A stretch of DNA of 64,000 nucleotides, from assembly GCF_003581615.1 (NCBI RefSeq), contig NZ_QXFH01000070.1:1-64000 (forward strand), written 5' to 3'. A model generated the notes under the pieces. It ran no database searches. It was not told the DNA's origin and saw only the letters and a list, made by a program, of their open reading frames with translations. Both the position numbers and the translations under genes were made by a program. This stretch comes from Flagellimonas lutimaris (GTDB lineage: Bacteria > Bacteroidota > Bacteroidia > Flavobacteriales > Flavobacteriaceae). The number at the start of each line of letters is the position of its first letter. The stretch's first letter is position 1. Shown here in pieces: positions 55,263 to 63,487 of the stretch.

Positions 55263-56321
55263 TTAGTCGATAGCTTTTACGACCGCTTTGGGCGCTTCTT
55301 TTTTACTTCCATCAAATCCAGTAACACCGCCAACGGTAGTGTATTTCATCACATATTTTTTATCCGGGAATATTTTCTGATAGGCACTTTGACACATCAA
55401 AGTCGCTTCGTGAAAACCACAAAGGATCAATTTCAGTTTACCTGGGTAGGTGTTGACATCACCAATAGCGTAGATACCAGGAATATTGGTCTGATAATCC
55501 AACGAATTATCTACCTTGATAGCATTTTTTTCTATCTCCAATCCCCAATCGGAAATGGGACCCAACTTGGGCGACAATCCGAACAATGGGATAAAATTAT
55601 CGACCTCCACATCTGTTTCTTCGGAGGTAGTGGTGTTTTTAACAGTCACTTTCTCCAAGTGGTCTTCCCCTTTAAGCGAAACTACCTCTGCGGGAGTTAT
55701 CAAATTGATTTTGCCCTCATTTTTGAGTTGCTGTACTTTCTCCACGGAATCCAAAGCACCTCTAAATTCATTTCTACGGTGAACCAAAGTCACTTCATCG
55801 GCAACATCAGCCAAAAAGATGGACCAATCCAAAGCGGAATCACCTCCACCAGCAATCAATACTTTTTTACCCCGATAGATTTCGGGTTCTTTTATCATGT
55901 AGGCAACACCGTTGTCCTCATACTTTTCCAAGTTTTCCAATAATGGTTTTCTCGGTTCAAAACTGCCCAGACCCCCAGCAATGGCAACAATGGGAGCATG
56001 ATGTTGCGTTCCCTTATTGGTTGTAACGATAAAGGAACCATCGTCCAACTTTTCTATCGTCTCTGCACGTTCACCTAAAGTAAAACCGGGTTGGAACGGC
56101 TTGATTTGTTCCATGAGGTTATCCACCAAATCTCCCGCCAATACTTCAGGGAATCCAGGAATGTCGTAAATCGGTTTTTTTGGATATATTTCGGAACATT
56201 GACCGCCTGCTTGTGGCAATGCATCGATTAAATGACATTTGAGTTGTAAAAGGCCTGCTTCAAAAACAGCAAAGAGACCCGTAGGTCCCGCTCCAATTAT
56301 CAGAATATCGGTTTTGATCAT
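55263..56321 (-). CDS. Ferredoxin-NADP reductase, thioredoxin-reductase-like
   Basis: The 352-residue flavoprotein has an FAD motif ILIIGAGPTGLFA (residues 7-19) and an NADPH-binding segment LIAGGGDSALDW (about 155-165). It lacks a redox-active CxxC, which marks the YumC-type ferredoxin reductases rather than true thioredoxin reductase. The C-terminal GIYAIGDVNTYPGKLKLI is typical. The adjacent ferredoxin is the likely electron acceptor. Confidence 0.92.
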   Translation of the reverse strand: MIKTDILIIGAGPTGLFAVFEAGLLQLKCHLIDALPQAGGQCSEIYPKKPIYDIPGFPEVLAGDLVDNLMEQIKPFQPGFTLGERAETIEKLDDGSFIVTTNKGTQHHAPIVAIAGGLGSFEPRKPLLENLEKYEDNGVAYMIKEPEIYRGKKVLIAGGGDSALDWSIFLADVADEVTLVHRRNEFRGALDSVEKVQQLKNEGKINLITPAEVVSLKGEDHLEKVTVKNTTTSEETDVEVDNFIPLFGLSPKLGPISDWGLEIEKNAIKVDNSLDYQTNIPGIYAIGDVNTYPGKLKLILCGFHEATLMCQSAYQKIFPDKKYVMKYTTVGGVTGFDGSKKEAPKAVVKAID

Positions 56322-56384
56322 ATACTAGAAATTTTGGCACGCAACTTACTGCTTGCCCAAAAAAGGATTCATGATTTTTATCAG

Positions 56385-56636
56385 TTAGCTGATATTGATT
56401 ACCTCTTCAATCTGGGGGGCGTATTTCTTAATCGTCATTTCCACGCCACTCTTCAGCGTCATTTGATTCACACTGCACCCAATACAATTTCCTTCCAAAC
56501 GAACCTTAACGGTGTTGTCCTCGATGGAAATCAAGGTAATATCGCCTCCGTCGCTCTGTAAAAATGGACGTATCTCTTCCAACGCCTTTTCCACATTGCT
56601 CTTTGTTTCTTCTGATGTCATTGTTGTCATGCTCAT
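56385..56636 (-). CDS. NifU C-terminal-domain-like Fe-S scaffold
   Basis: The 83-residue product consists of a NifU-C domain with the cluster-binding Cys51-x2-Cys54 (GNCIGCSVNQ). It would hold or transfer Fe-S clusters. Its ATG overlaps the stop of the Mrp gene (ATGA), so the two are coupled and likely act on the same clusters. The ferredoxin reductase gene follows after 63 bases. Confidence 0.9.
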   Translation of the reverse strand: MSMTTMTSEETKSNVEKALEEIRPFLQSDGGDITLISIEDNTVKVRLEGNCIGCSVNQMTLKSGVEMTIKKYAPQIEEVINIS

Positions 56637-57772
56637 TTCTTTTTAACAGCGGAACAACCTGCCATTGTTGTAATCTTTATTGCTTCGGTCGGGGGAAGGT
56701 CTGTATTTCTTCTCACCAACTCTTGAACTACATTTTTCGTAAGCTCTTCAAAGGCTTCTTCTGTTGGGGTAGCTGTTTGTAAAGCAGCCGGTCTTCCTAC
56801 ATCACCTGCCTCCCTGATGCTCTGCACCAATGGAATCTCTCCTAAAAATGGTACTTCTAGATCTTCCGATAGGTTTTTTGCGCCGTTTTCACCAAAAATG
56901 TGATACTTATTGTCCGGTAGTTCCGCTGGTGTAAAATACGCCATATTCTCCACGATTCCCAATACGGGTACATTAATCGCTTCTTGTTGGAACATGGCCA
57001 CTCCCTTTCTAGCATCCGCCAATGCGATTTCCTGTGGTGTACTTACAACCACTGCCCCTGTTACGGGCAAGGATTGCATGATGCTCAAATGGATATCTCC
57101 GGTTCCTGGAGGCAAATCCAACAAAAGAAAGTCCAATTCTCCCCAATGCGCATCAAAGATCATTTGGTTCAATGCTTTTGCTGCCATGGGTCCCCTCCAT
57201 ATTACGGCTTGGTTGGGTTGGGTGAAAAATCCAATGGAAAGCAGCTTAACGCCATAGTTTTCGATTGGCTTCATCTTGGCTTTGCCATCTACATTGATGG
57301 ACAATGGTTTTTCCGAAGCTACATCAAACATAATGGGCATGGATGGTCCGTAAATATCGGTATCCAACAATCCTACTTTAAAGCCCATTTTGGCCAAAGT
57401 CACGGCTAAGTTAGCGGTCACGGTAGATTTACCTACGCCCCCTTTACCGGATGCAACGGCTATAATATTTTGGATTCCCGGAATCGGATTCCCTTTTATT
57501 TGGTTCACCTTAGGTTTTGATGGAGCATCAACCTTTAGGTTGACCTTTATTTTGGCCTTTTCATAAACCTCGCTGTGGATTATCTTCAAAATTTCCACTT
57601 CGGTCTTCTTTTTGGCTTGAAGACTAGGGTTTTTGATGGTAACATCCACTTCGACCTCATCACCGAATACCTGAACATTGGTTACCGAGCCGCTCTCGAC
57701 CAAATTTTGGCCTTCACCGGGAGCGGATATTTTTTCCAATGCCTTAAGAATATCTGTTTTTTTCAACTTCAT
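56633..57772 (-). CDS. apbC: Mrp/ApbC-family Fe-S cluster carrier ATPase
   Basis: The 379-residue product has an N-terminal MIP18/DUF59 domain (about 5-80). A P-loop ATPase follows with the deviant Walker A SGKGGVGKST at 108-117 and the segment LLDLPPGTGDIHLS. Classical Mrp proteins carry CPxC in the NMAYF loop; here that loop reads NMAYFTPAELPDNKY with no Cys. The only late Cys lies in the TMAGCSAVKKK tail. The same pattern is, from memory, usual in Bacteroidota. It overlaps the NifU-like gene. Confidence 0.9.
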   Translation of the reverse strand: MKLKKTDILKALEKISAPGEGQNLVESGSVTNVQVFGDEVEVDVTIKNPSLQAKKKTEVEILKIIHSEVYEKAKIKVNLKVDAPSKPKVNQIKGNPIPGIQNIIAVASGKGGVGKSTVTANLAVTLAKMGFKVGLLDTDIYGPSMPIMFDVASEKPLSINVDGKAKMKPIENYGVKLLSIGFFTQPNQAVIWRGPMAAKALNQMIFDAHWGELDFLLLDLPPGTGDIHLSIMQSLPVTGAVVVSTPQEIALADARKGVAMFQQEAINVPVLGIVENMAYFTPAELPDNKYHIFGENGAKNLSEDLEVPFLGEIPLVQSIREAGDVGRPAALQTATPTEEAFEELTKNVVQELVRRNTDLPPTEAIKITTMAGCSAVKKK

Positions 57773-57995
57773 GAATCAAATTTTTTAAACCAACTGTTTG
57801 AACTGGTTCTAAACTACAAAGATACGGTGTTGGCGTTAGATTAAGAAGTTGGAATCCTGAATTTCAAAAAAATCACGTGTTGAGTTACAGGGATTGGAAT
57901 AAATAGCCTCAACAGACACAAAACAGATGTATTTTTGTGGTGGTTTTTTTGAAAAACTGTAGCTTAGAAGCTGCTATTTGAAATTATCAACCAAC
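57773..57995. promoter_or_regulatory. Divergent intergenic region between apbC and amidase genes
   Basis: The 223-base gap should hold promoters for both genes. TATTTTTG at 57930-57937 matches the Bacteroidota -7 box (TAnnTTTG) pointing at the amidase gene 58 bases ahead, but no TTG lies at the expected distance upstream. Nothing else was seen. Confidence 0.3.
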
Positions 57996-59663
57996 ATGCT
58001 ACCAAAAACCAGAATCCCCCACTTTATTTTATTGTTTATCTCCTTGACTTGGTTTTCTTGTTCCACCAACAAAAATACCTTTACCAAAAGAGATGTAAAG
58101 AAATCGGAAAAACTGATCGGACTCCATTTTGCCAATAAAGATATTGACACCCTCTATCCCTATTTAAAACGTAACCGAAGTGGGTTTGATTCCTTGAGAA
58201 AATACCCGCTGGGGAATGATGTTTTCCCAGCCATTCGTTTTGATCCCACCCCTTTTGGTTTTACCATGCCTGAACAACAAAATGGAACTGCATGGAACAT
58301 CCCCGATAATGTAGAAATTCCCGAACCATACAACCTATTGGCTTTTTACACTATTCCGCAACTAGCATCATTGATCAAAAACCAGAAAATCACTTCTACA
58401 GAGTTGACCAAGTTTTTCTTGGCTCGATTAAAGAAATATCAACCTGCCCTGCAATGTACCATCACCCTCACCGAAGATTTGGCTTTGGAACAGGCCAAGC
58501 GCGCCGATGATGAAATCAAAAGCGGAAAATATCGTGGTATTTTACACGGAATCCCTTACGGAACCAAGGATCTTATGGCCGTTCCGGGTTACCCAACGAC
58601 TTGGGGCGCTGCTCCGTATAAAGACCAAATGATAAACGAAACGGCTACGGTTGTGAAAAAACTGGAAGATGCCGGAGCTATTTTAGTGGCCAAATTGGTA
58701 TCCGGGGCATTGGCCCGTGGCGATGTTTGGTTCAATGGGAAAACAAAAAATCCATGGGATACCACCCAAGGGGCTAGCGGTTCTTCGGCCGGTTCAGGTT
58801 CGGCAACATCTGCTGGGCTTGTTCCTTTTGCCTTGGGTACCGAAACTTTGGGCTCCATTACCTCCCCAAGTACTCGAAACGGGGTCACCGGTCTACGCCC
58901 AACTTATGGTAGAGTTAGTCGCCACGGAGTGATGAGCTTGAGCTGGTCCATGGACAAAGTAGGTCCTTTGGGACGAAATGCGGAGGATTGTGCCATTGTT
59001 TTTGAAGCCATTCAGGGAAAAGATAATAATGACCTGACCACCGTTGATCTTCCGTTTGGGGTAAACTGGAAAAAGGATATCAAAAACCTAAAAGTGGCTT
59101 ACTTGAAAAAAGATATTGAAAAGGACACCACGGAAACTGGTGAAAATCTAAGAAACGCACTCAAATCACTCAAAGAATTGGGCATTGAGCCCACAGCGGT
59201 GGAAATGCCCGAAAATGTGCCTTACCGAGGTTTTGATATTATCCTAAGAGCTGAGGCGGGAACCTTTTTTGATGAACTTGTCCGTTCTGGAGGCGTTGAT
59301 ATTATGGTGGAACAAGATCAGCGCTCTAGAGCTAACTCATTAAGACAGAGTAGGTTTATTCCTGCGGTGGAATATCTTCAAGCAAATAGACAGCGCCAAG
59401 TACTTATTCAAAAAATGCAGGATTTGATGAAAGACTACGATGTGCTTATTTCACCCACCTTTGGAAATGATCAACTTTTAGCAACCAACCTTACTGGGCA
59501 TCCCGTAATTGCGGTTCCGACCGGTCTTGACAAGAAAAATCACCCTACAAGCATGACATTTGTGGGCAATTTGTATGATGAAGCGAGTATTTTATTGCTG
59601 GCAAAAGCATTTCAGGATGCCACATCGTTTGACGAATTGCACCCTCCGGGATATATTGATTAA
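57996..59663 (+). CDS. Amidase-signature family lipoprotein
   Basis: The 555-residue product starts at the ATG at 57996; a TTG six codons upstream is rejected because the lipoprotein signal starts after it (WFSC). The amidase-signature triad is present: Lys191 in GIPYGTKDLM, the cis-Ser in ASGSSAGSGSA (about 261-264), and the nucleophile Ser287 in GTETLGSI. It hydrolyses amide bonds, perhaps of small amides or peptides, at the envelope. It overlaps the convergent alkyltransferase-like gene by 4 bases. Confidence 0.9.
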   Translation: MLPKTRIPHFILLFISLTWFSCSTNKNTFTKRDVKKSEKLIGLHFANKDIDTLYPYLKRNRSGFDSLRKYPLGNDVFPAIRFDPTPFGFTMPEQQNGTAWNIPDNVEIPEPYNLLAFYTIPQLASLIKNQKITSTELTKFFLARLKKYQPALQCTITLTEDLALEQAKRADDEIKSGKYRGILHGIPYGTKDLMAVPGYPTTWGAAPYKDQMINETATVVKKLEDAGAILVAKLVSGALARGDVWFNGKTKNPWDTTQGASGSSAGSGSATSAGLVPFALGTETLGSITSPSTRNGVTGLRPTYGRVSRHGVMSLSWSMDKVGPLGRNAEDCAIVFEAIQGKDNNDLTTVDLPFGVNWKKDIKNLKVAYLKKDIEKDTTETGENLRNALKSLKELGIEPTAVEMPENVPYRGFDIILRAEAGTFFDELVRSGGVDIMVEQDQRSRANSLRQSRFIPAVEYLQANRQRQVLIQKMQDLMKDYDVLISPTFGNDQLLATNLTGHPVIAVPTGLDKKNHPTSMTFVGNLYDEASILLLAKAFQDATSFDELHPPGYID

Positions 59664-59983
59664 AGCTCCGTGGCCGGATTCCAAAAATATTTTTGAAAAT
59701 CGACAATTTGATTGTCTTTTACAGGAATCCCTTCGTTTTCGAGGAGTTGTTGCATGATATTGCTTCCATCAAAATGGTGTTTGCCTGTTAACACACCCAC
59801 ACGGTTTACCACACGGTGTGCGGGCACATCCTTTGCCAAGGAATTGTTCATGGCCCAGCCCACCATTCTCGCGCTCCGGGCGGCTCCTAAATATTTTGCA
59901 ATGGCTCCATAAGAAGTTACCCTTCCATATGGAATCTGTTTGGCCACTTCGTAAACTTTGTCAAAGAAATTTTTTTCCTCCAT
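59660..59983 (-). CDS. Alkyltransferase-like protein (ATL), DNA repair
   Basis: The 107-residue product has the MGMT DNA-binding fold: PYGRVTSYGAIAKYLG, the SARMVGWAMNNS segment and a VPAHRVVN active-site motif. The catalytic Cys of PCHRV is replaced by Ala55, which defines ATL proteins. These bind O6-alkylguanine and hand it to nucleotide excision repair instead of removing the alkyl group themselves. It is encoded tail to head with the LysE-type gene, with one base between. Confidence 0.92.
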   Translation of the reverse strand: MEEKNFFDKVYEVAKQIPYGRVTSYGAIAKYLGAARSARMVGWAMNNSLAKDVPAHRVVNRVGVLTGKHHFDGSNIMQQLLENEGIPVKDNQIVDFQKYFWNPATEL

Positions 59984-59984
59984 G

Positions 59985-60620
59985 CTAGCGGTACATAATT
60001 CTAATAAGGGTAATGATAAGCAACAACAGCATCAAGGCACTCAAAATATAGTTGGAGTTTTTTGAAAAACGGTTGGTTTTGGTCTCCATTTTATCAAAAT
60101 AAAAAGTGTAGAGATACAACACAGCAAAGGTCCCAGCTCCCGCGGCCACCACAAAGGTGGTAATGTCCTTGGCCTCAAACTTTATCCACCCTGCTTCGTT
60201 CCACATGGCATTTAAACCGCTGTAATAAGGAATGGTCAAGAGATTGAGGGAGGCTAACAAAACCCCCTTAAAAAAACTGTTCTTTTTACTCAGATTGACC
60301 TCTTTTATGGCCTTGGTCTGGGCTTTGTTCCGTTTTGCCATAATGAAGAAATAAACGGCAAAAAAGGCGAATACAGCCACAGCTATCTTGAATAAGATAT
60401 CTATTACCTCTGGATTTTTGTATAAAAATTTAGAGATGTATACAGCAATATAGGCTTGCACCATAATGGTGCTTGAAACTCCCAAACTAAAAATAACACC
60501 GTTCAATTTTCCTTTTTCCACGCTAACTTTGGCCGCATTCATATTGAGCAAGCCCGGTGGCACGGTAGCCATAAAGGCTGCCGAAAATGTGGCGAAAAAG
60601 AGAATAAGTACGTGGGTCAT
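59985..60620 (-). CDS. LysE-type transporter
   Basis: The 211-residue integral membrane protein has about six helices. The N-terminal FATFSAAFMATVPPGLLNMNAAKVSVEKG matches the LysE/RhtB amino-acid exporter pattern around the PPG segment. The substrate is unknown. It lies in a leftward run with trmB (3 bases upstream) and the ATL gene (1 base downstream), so a shared transcript is likely. Confidence 0.82.
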   Translation of the reverse strand: MTHVLILFFATFSAAFMATVPPGLLNMNAAKVSVEKGKLNGVIFSLGVSSTIMVQAYIAVYISKFLYKNPEVIDILFKIAVAVFAFFAVYFFIMAKRNKAQTKAIKEVNLSKKNSFFKGVLLASLNLLTIPYYSGLNAMWNEAGWIKFEAKDITTFVVAAGAGTFAVLYLYTFYFDKMETKTNRFSKNSNYILSALMLLLLIITLIRIMYR

Positions 60621-60623
60621 TGG

Positions 60624-61292
60624 TTAGTTGATCCTAAATTGGATGTAAGTAATTGGTTTTCCTTTTTCAAGATACTGATTTTCATAGAAAGTTTGGATCT
60701 TGAGCACTTCGGAAGGGGCTCCCTCATTTTTGTAGACATCGTGGTTGGCATATATAATTTCGTGCCCCAAGCCTTGCAAAAGCCCTAGGGTATAGCCATG
60801 CATATACTCGCTGTCGGTTTTCAGGTTAATCAAACCTCCGGGCTTAAGAATTTTTTTGTACCGATCCAAAAACACGGGGTTCGTCATTCGATGCTTGGTG
60901 CGTTTGTACTTAATTTGCGGGTCTGGAAAGGTTATCCATATCTCGCTGACCTCTCCTTCGCCAAAAAGATGGTCCACCAATTCAATTTGAGTACGTATAA
61001 AGGCTACGTTGTTTAACTCTTGCTCCAAAGCAGTCTTGGCACCTCGCCAAAATCTTGCTCCTTTAATATCTATACCAATGTGGTTTCTGTCCGCATTCAT
61101 CTCGGCGAGACCTACGGTATATTCTCCCTTGCCACAACCCAGTTCCAAAACAATAGGATTATCGTTACCAAAAAAGGATGCCCAATTGCCCTTATGCTTG
61201 AATCCGGCCAAAACCTCCTCCCGTGTGGGCTGCACCACATTGGCAAATGTTTCGTTCTCCTTAAACCTCTTGAGTTTGTTCTTACTTCCCAC
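60624..61292 (-). CDS. trmB: tRNA (guanine-46-N7)-methyltransferase
   Basis: The 222-residue enzyme methylates G46 in the variable loop of tRNA. The SAM-binding motif is VLELGCGKGEYTVGLAE. The TrmB-specific ISEIWITFPDPQIKYK and HRMTNPVFLDRY segments are present. The start is GTG at 61292, which begins the conserved GSKNKLKRF N-terminus; no upstream ATG fits. It is first in a leftward run with the LysE-type and ATL genes. Confidence 0.93.
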   Translation of the reverse strand: MGSKNKLKRFKENETFANVVQPTREEVLAGFKHKGNWASFFGNDNPIVLELGCGKGEYTVGLAEMNADRNHIGIDIKGARFWRGAKTALEQELNNVAFIRTQIELVDHLFGEGEVSEIWITFPDPQIKYKRTKHRMTNPVFLDRYKKILKPGGLINLKTDSEYMHGYTLGLLQGLGHEIIYANHDVYKNEGAPSEVLKIQTFYENQYLEKGKPITYIQFRIN

Positions 61293-61376
61293 TTCCGTAT
61301 TTAATTGAGCAAAAAATTAATGATTTGGCAAAACTAAGGAAATCTAAAAGCAATTCGCATTTTGTTTTTTTGTTGA

Positions 61377-62507
61377 ATGGAAAATTCCAATCGGATTCTG
61401 GTCGCCCCATTAAATTGGGGGCTTGGGCATGCCACGAGATGCATACCGATTATCCGTGAATTATTGGATCATGGGCATCAGCCATTTATTGCTTCAGATG
61501 GAGTGGCGTTGTCACTTCTTAAAAAAGAATTTCCTGATTTGCCCGCTTTTGAATTGCCCTCCTACAAAATATCGTACGCAGAAAAGGGGAGGAATTTTAA
61601 AATCAAAATGATTTGGGATTCACCCAAAGTGTTCAAAGCCATTGCCAAGGAGAAAAAAGCGGTGAAGCGTTTGGTCAAGGAGCACGATTTGCAAGGAATC
61701 ATTTCGGACAACCGATTGGGTGCTTATTACAAAAAGGTCCCTTGTGTGTTTATCACCCATCAACTTAATGTACTCTCTGGAAATACAACTTGGATGAGTT
61801 CCAAGGCTCATCAAAAAATCATAAAAAAATTTGATATCTGTTGGGTTCCGGATGTAAAAGAAAAACCGAACTTAACGGGGAAGTTGGGCCACCTGAAAAA
61901 AAGCAAGTTGAACATTGCCTATTTGGGTCCTTTGAGCCGATTTGAAAAAGAGGAACTTTCCATCACCCACGACTTGATGGTTTTGCTCTCTGGCCCTGAA
62001 CCGCAACGGACCATGTTGGAAGAAAAACTGATGGAAGAACTTTATAAGTTCGAAGGCAACATCCTTTTTGTAAAAGGTAAAATTGAAAACCATCAGGTAC
62101 AGGAAGAAATCGAAATACCCCATGGTAAAATTCTACATTATAATTTCATGAAATCCGATGAACTGGAGAAGGCTATTAATCAAAGTAAAAAAGTGCTTTG
62201 CCGATCGGGATACACCACCGTGATGGATCTTGCGAAGTTAGAAAAGAAAGCCTTTTTTATTCCCACACCTGGCCAGTATGAACAAGAATATTTGGCCAAA
62301 CGGATGCAAAAGCAAGGACTTGTTCCATATAGCACTCAGGAAGATTTCAAACTAAACGATTTATCCAGAATAGATGATTCTGACGGCCTAACTCAATTTG
62401 AATCCGTGGTGGATTTTTCTTCGTTATTCGAAATTTTCTCCGCGGCAGAAGCCTTTTCCAAAGTAAAGGAGAACTCGGAACCTACATCCACCTCACTCTC
62501 CACGTAG
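61377..62507 (+). CDS. Glycosyltransferase, MurG/GT-B-like
   Basis: The 376-residue product has a GT-B layout. The N-terminal acceptor lobe starts VAPLNWGLGHATRCIPIIREL with the GxGH loop. The C-terminal donor lobe has VLLSGPEPQRTMLEEKL, CRSGYTTVMDLA and PTPGQYEQEYLA, where nucleotide-sugar binding would occur. Substrates are unknown. Its last 115 bases overlap the convergent histidine kinase gene, and both readings are well-formed proteins. Confidence 0.82.
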   Translation: MENSNRILVAPLNWGLGHATRCIPIIRELLDHGHQPFIASDGVALSLLKKEFPDLPAFELPSYKISYAEKGRNFKIKMIWDSPKVFKAIAKEKKAVKRLVKEHDLQGIISDNRLGAYYKKVPCVFITHQLNVLSGNTTWMSSKAHQKIIKKFDICWVPDVKEKPNLTGKLGHLKKSKLNIAYLGPLSRFEKEELSITHDLMVLLSGPEPQRTMLEEKLMEELYKFEGNILFVKGKIENHQVQEEIEIPHGKILHYNFMKSDELEKAINQSKKVLCRSGYTTVMDLAKLEKKAFFIPTPGQYEQEYLAKRMQKQGLVPYSTQEDFKLNDLSRIDDSDGLTQFESVVDFSSLFEIFSAAEAFSKVKENSEPTSTSLST

Positions 62508-63487
62508 ATTTTTTCACCATGCGCCTCCACAATATGCTTTACAATGGAGAGCCCAAGTCCTGAGCCTCCTTCCGTTCGGCTACCACTTTGATCAACACGG
62601 TAAAACCGTTCAAAAAGCCTTGGGATGTGCTGTTTTGGAATTCCACCACCGTTATCGGTAACCCGAACAATCACCTTGTTTTTGATAAGATTCTCTACAC
62701 TTACCTCGGTAGTTCCTTTGGGCAGGCCATATTTGATGGAATTGACCAATAAATTACTGATTACCTGCTGTATTTTATCCTTATCCCCATTTACATAAAT
62801 AGGTTCGGGATATTCCATATCAAAAGTGAGGGAAATTTCCTTTTTAGCAGCTTTCATCTCCAAAAGGTCGAATGTATTTTGAATCAACTCAATGATGTCA
62901 AAATCCTCTCGTTCCAACTTTAATTCACCTGCTTCAAGTTTGGTGATCAGGTCAAGGTCTTTTACAATATAAATTAAACGTTCCACCCCCTTGTTGGCAC
63001 GTTGGAGGTATTTTTTTCGAAGCTTTTTATCCTTCATCGCCCCATCCAACAAAGTCAAAATATAACCCTGTACGGTAAAGAGTGGTGTTTTTAACTCATG
63101 GGAAACATTGCCCAAAAAGTCCTTTCTGTACTCTTCCCGAATTTTAAGGGTATCAATTTCTATTTTCTTTCCTTCGGCAAATTTTTCGATTTCCTGCACC
63201 AAGGTCCTCATATCGGTGGTGACTGGTTTGGAGGAAAAGGATGATGATTCCAAAAGGGATACATCATCATAAATTCTTTTGATACGTCGGTAGATAAACC
63301 GTTCCACTCGTATTTGTATGATGGCGAAACAAATCACAAAACATATCAAGGCAAAAAGAACGATATGTGGCCAATCGATATGTTCAAGATCCGTATGGAA
63401 CCCCGCGAACACGGCAGTAATTAAAAGTGTAATAACCAGCGAAGACCTTAAGGCAAACTTGTATGATTTCCTTAACTTAATGGCCAT
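62393..63487 (-). CDS. Sensor histidine kinase, PhoR-like
   Basis: The 364-residue product has two N-terminal membrane helices (about 14-30 and 41-58) with almost no periplasmic domain. A HisKA domain follows with His130 in GNVSHELKTP, then an ATPase domain with N (ISNLLVNSIKYG), G1 (VTDNGGGIP) and G2 (GSGLGLSIV) boxes. A tail of about 18 residues extends past the usual end. The start ATG overlaps the response-regulator stop by one base (TAATG), so the pair is coupled. Confidence 0.93.
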   Translation of the reverse strand: MAIKLRKSYKFALRSSLVITLLITAVFAGFHTDLEHIDWPHIVLFALICFVICFAIIQIRVERFIYRRIKRIYDDVSLLESSSFSSKPVTTDMRTLVQEIEKFAEGKKIEIDTLKIREEYRKDFLGNVSHELKTPLFTVQGYILTLLDGAMKDKKLRKKYLQRANKGVERLIYIVKDLDLITKLEAGELKLEREDFDIIELIQNTFDLLEMKAAKKEISLTFDMEYPEPIYVNGDKDKIQQVISNLLVNSIKYGLPKGTTEVSVENLIKNKVIVRVTDNGGGIPKQHIPRLFERFYRVDQSGSRTEGGSGLGLSIVKHIVEAHGEKIYVESEVDVGSEFSFTLEKASAAEKISNNEEKSTTDSN

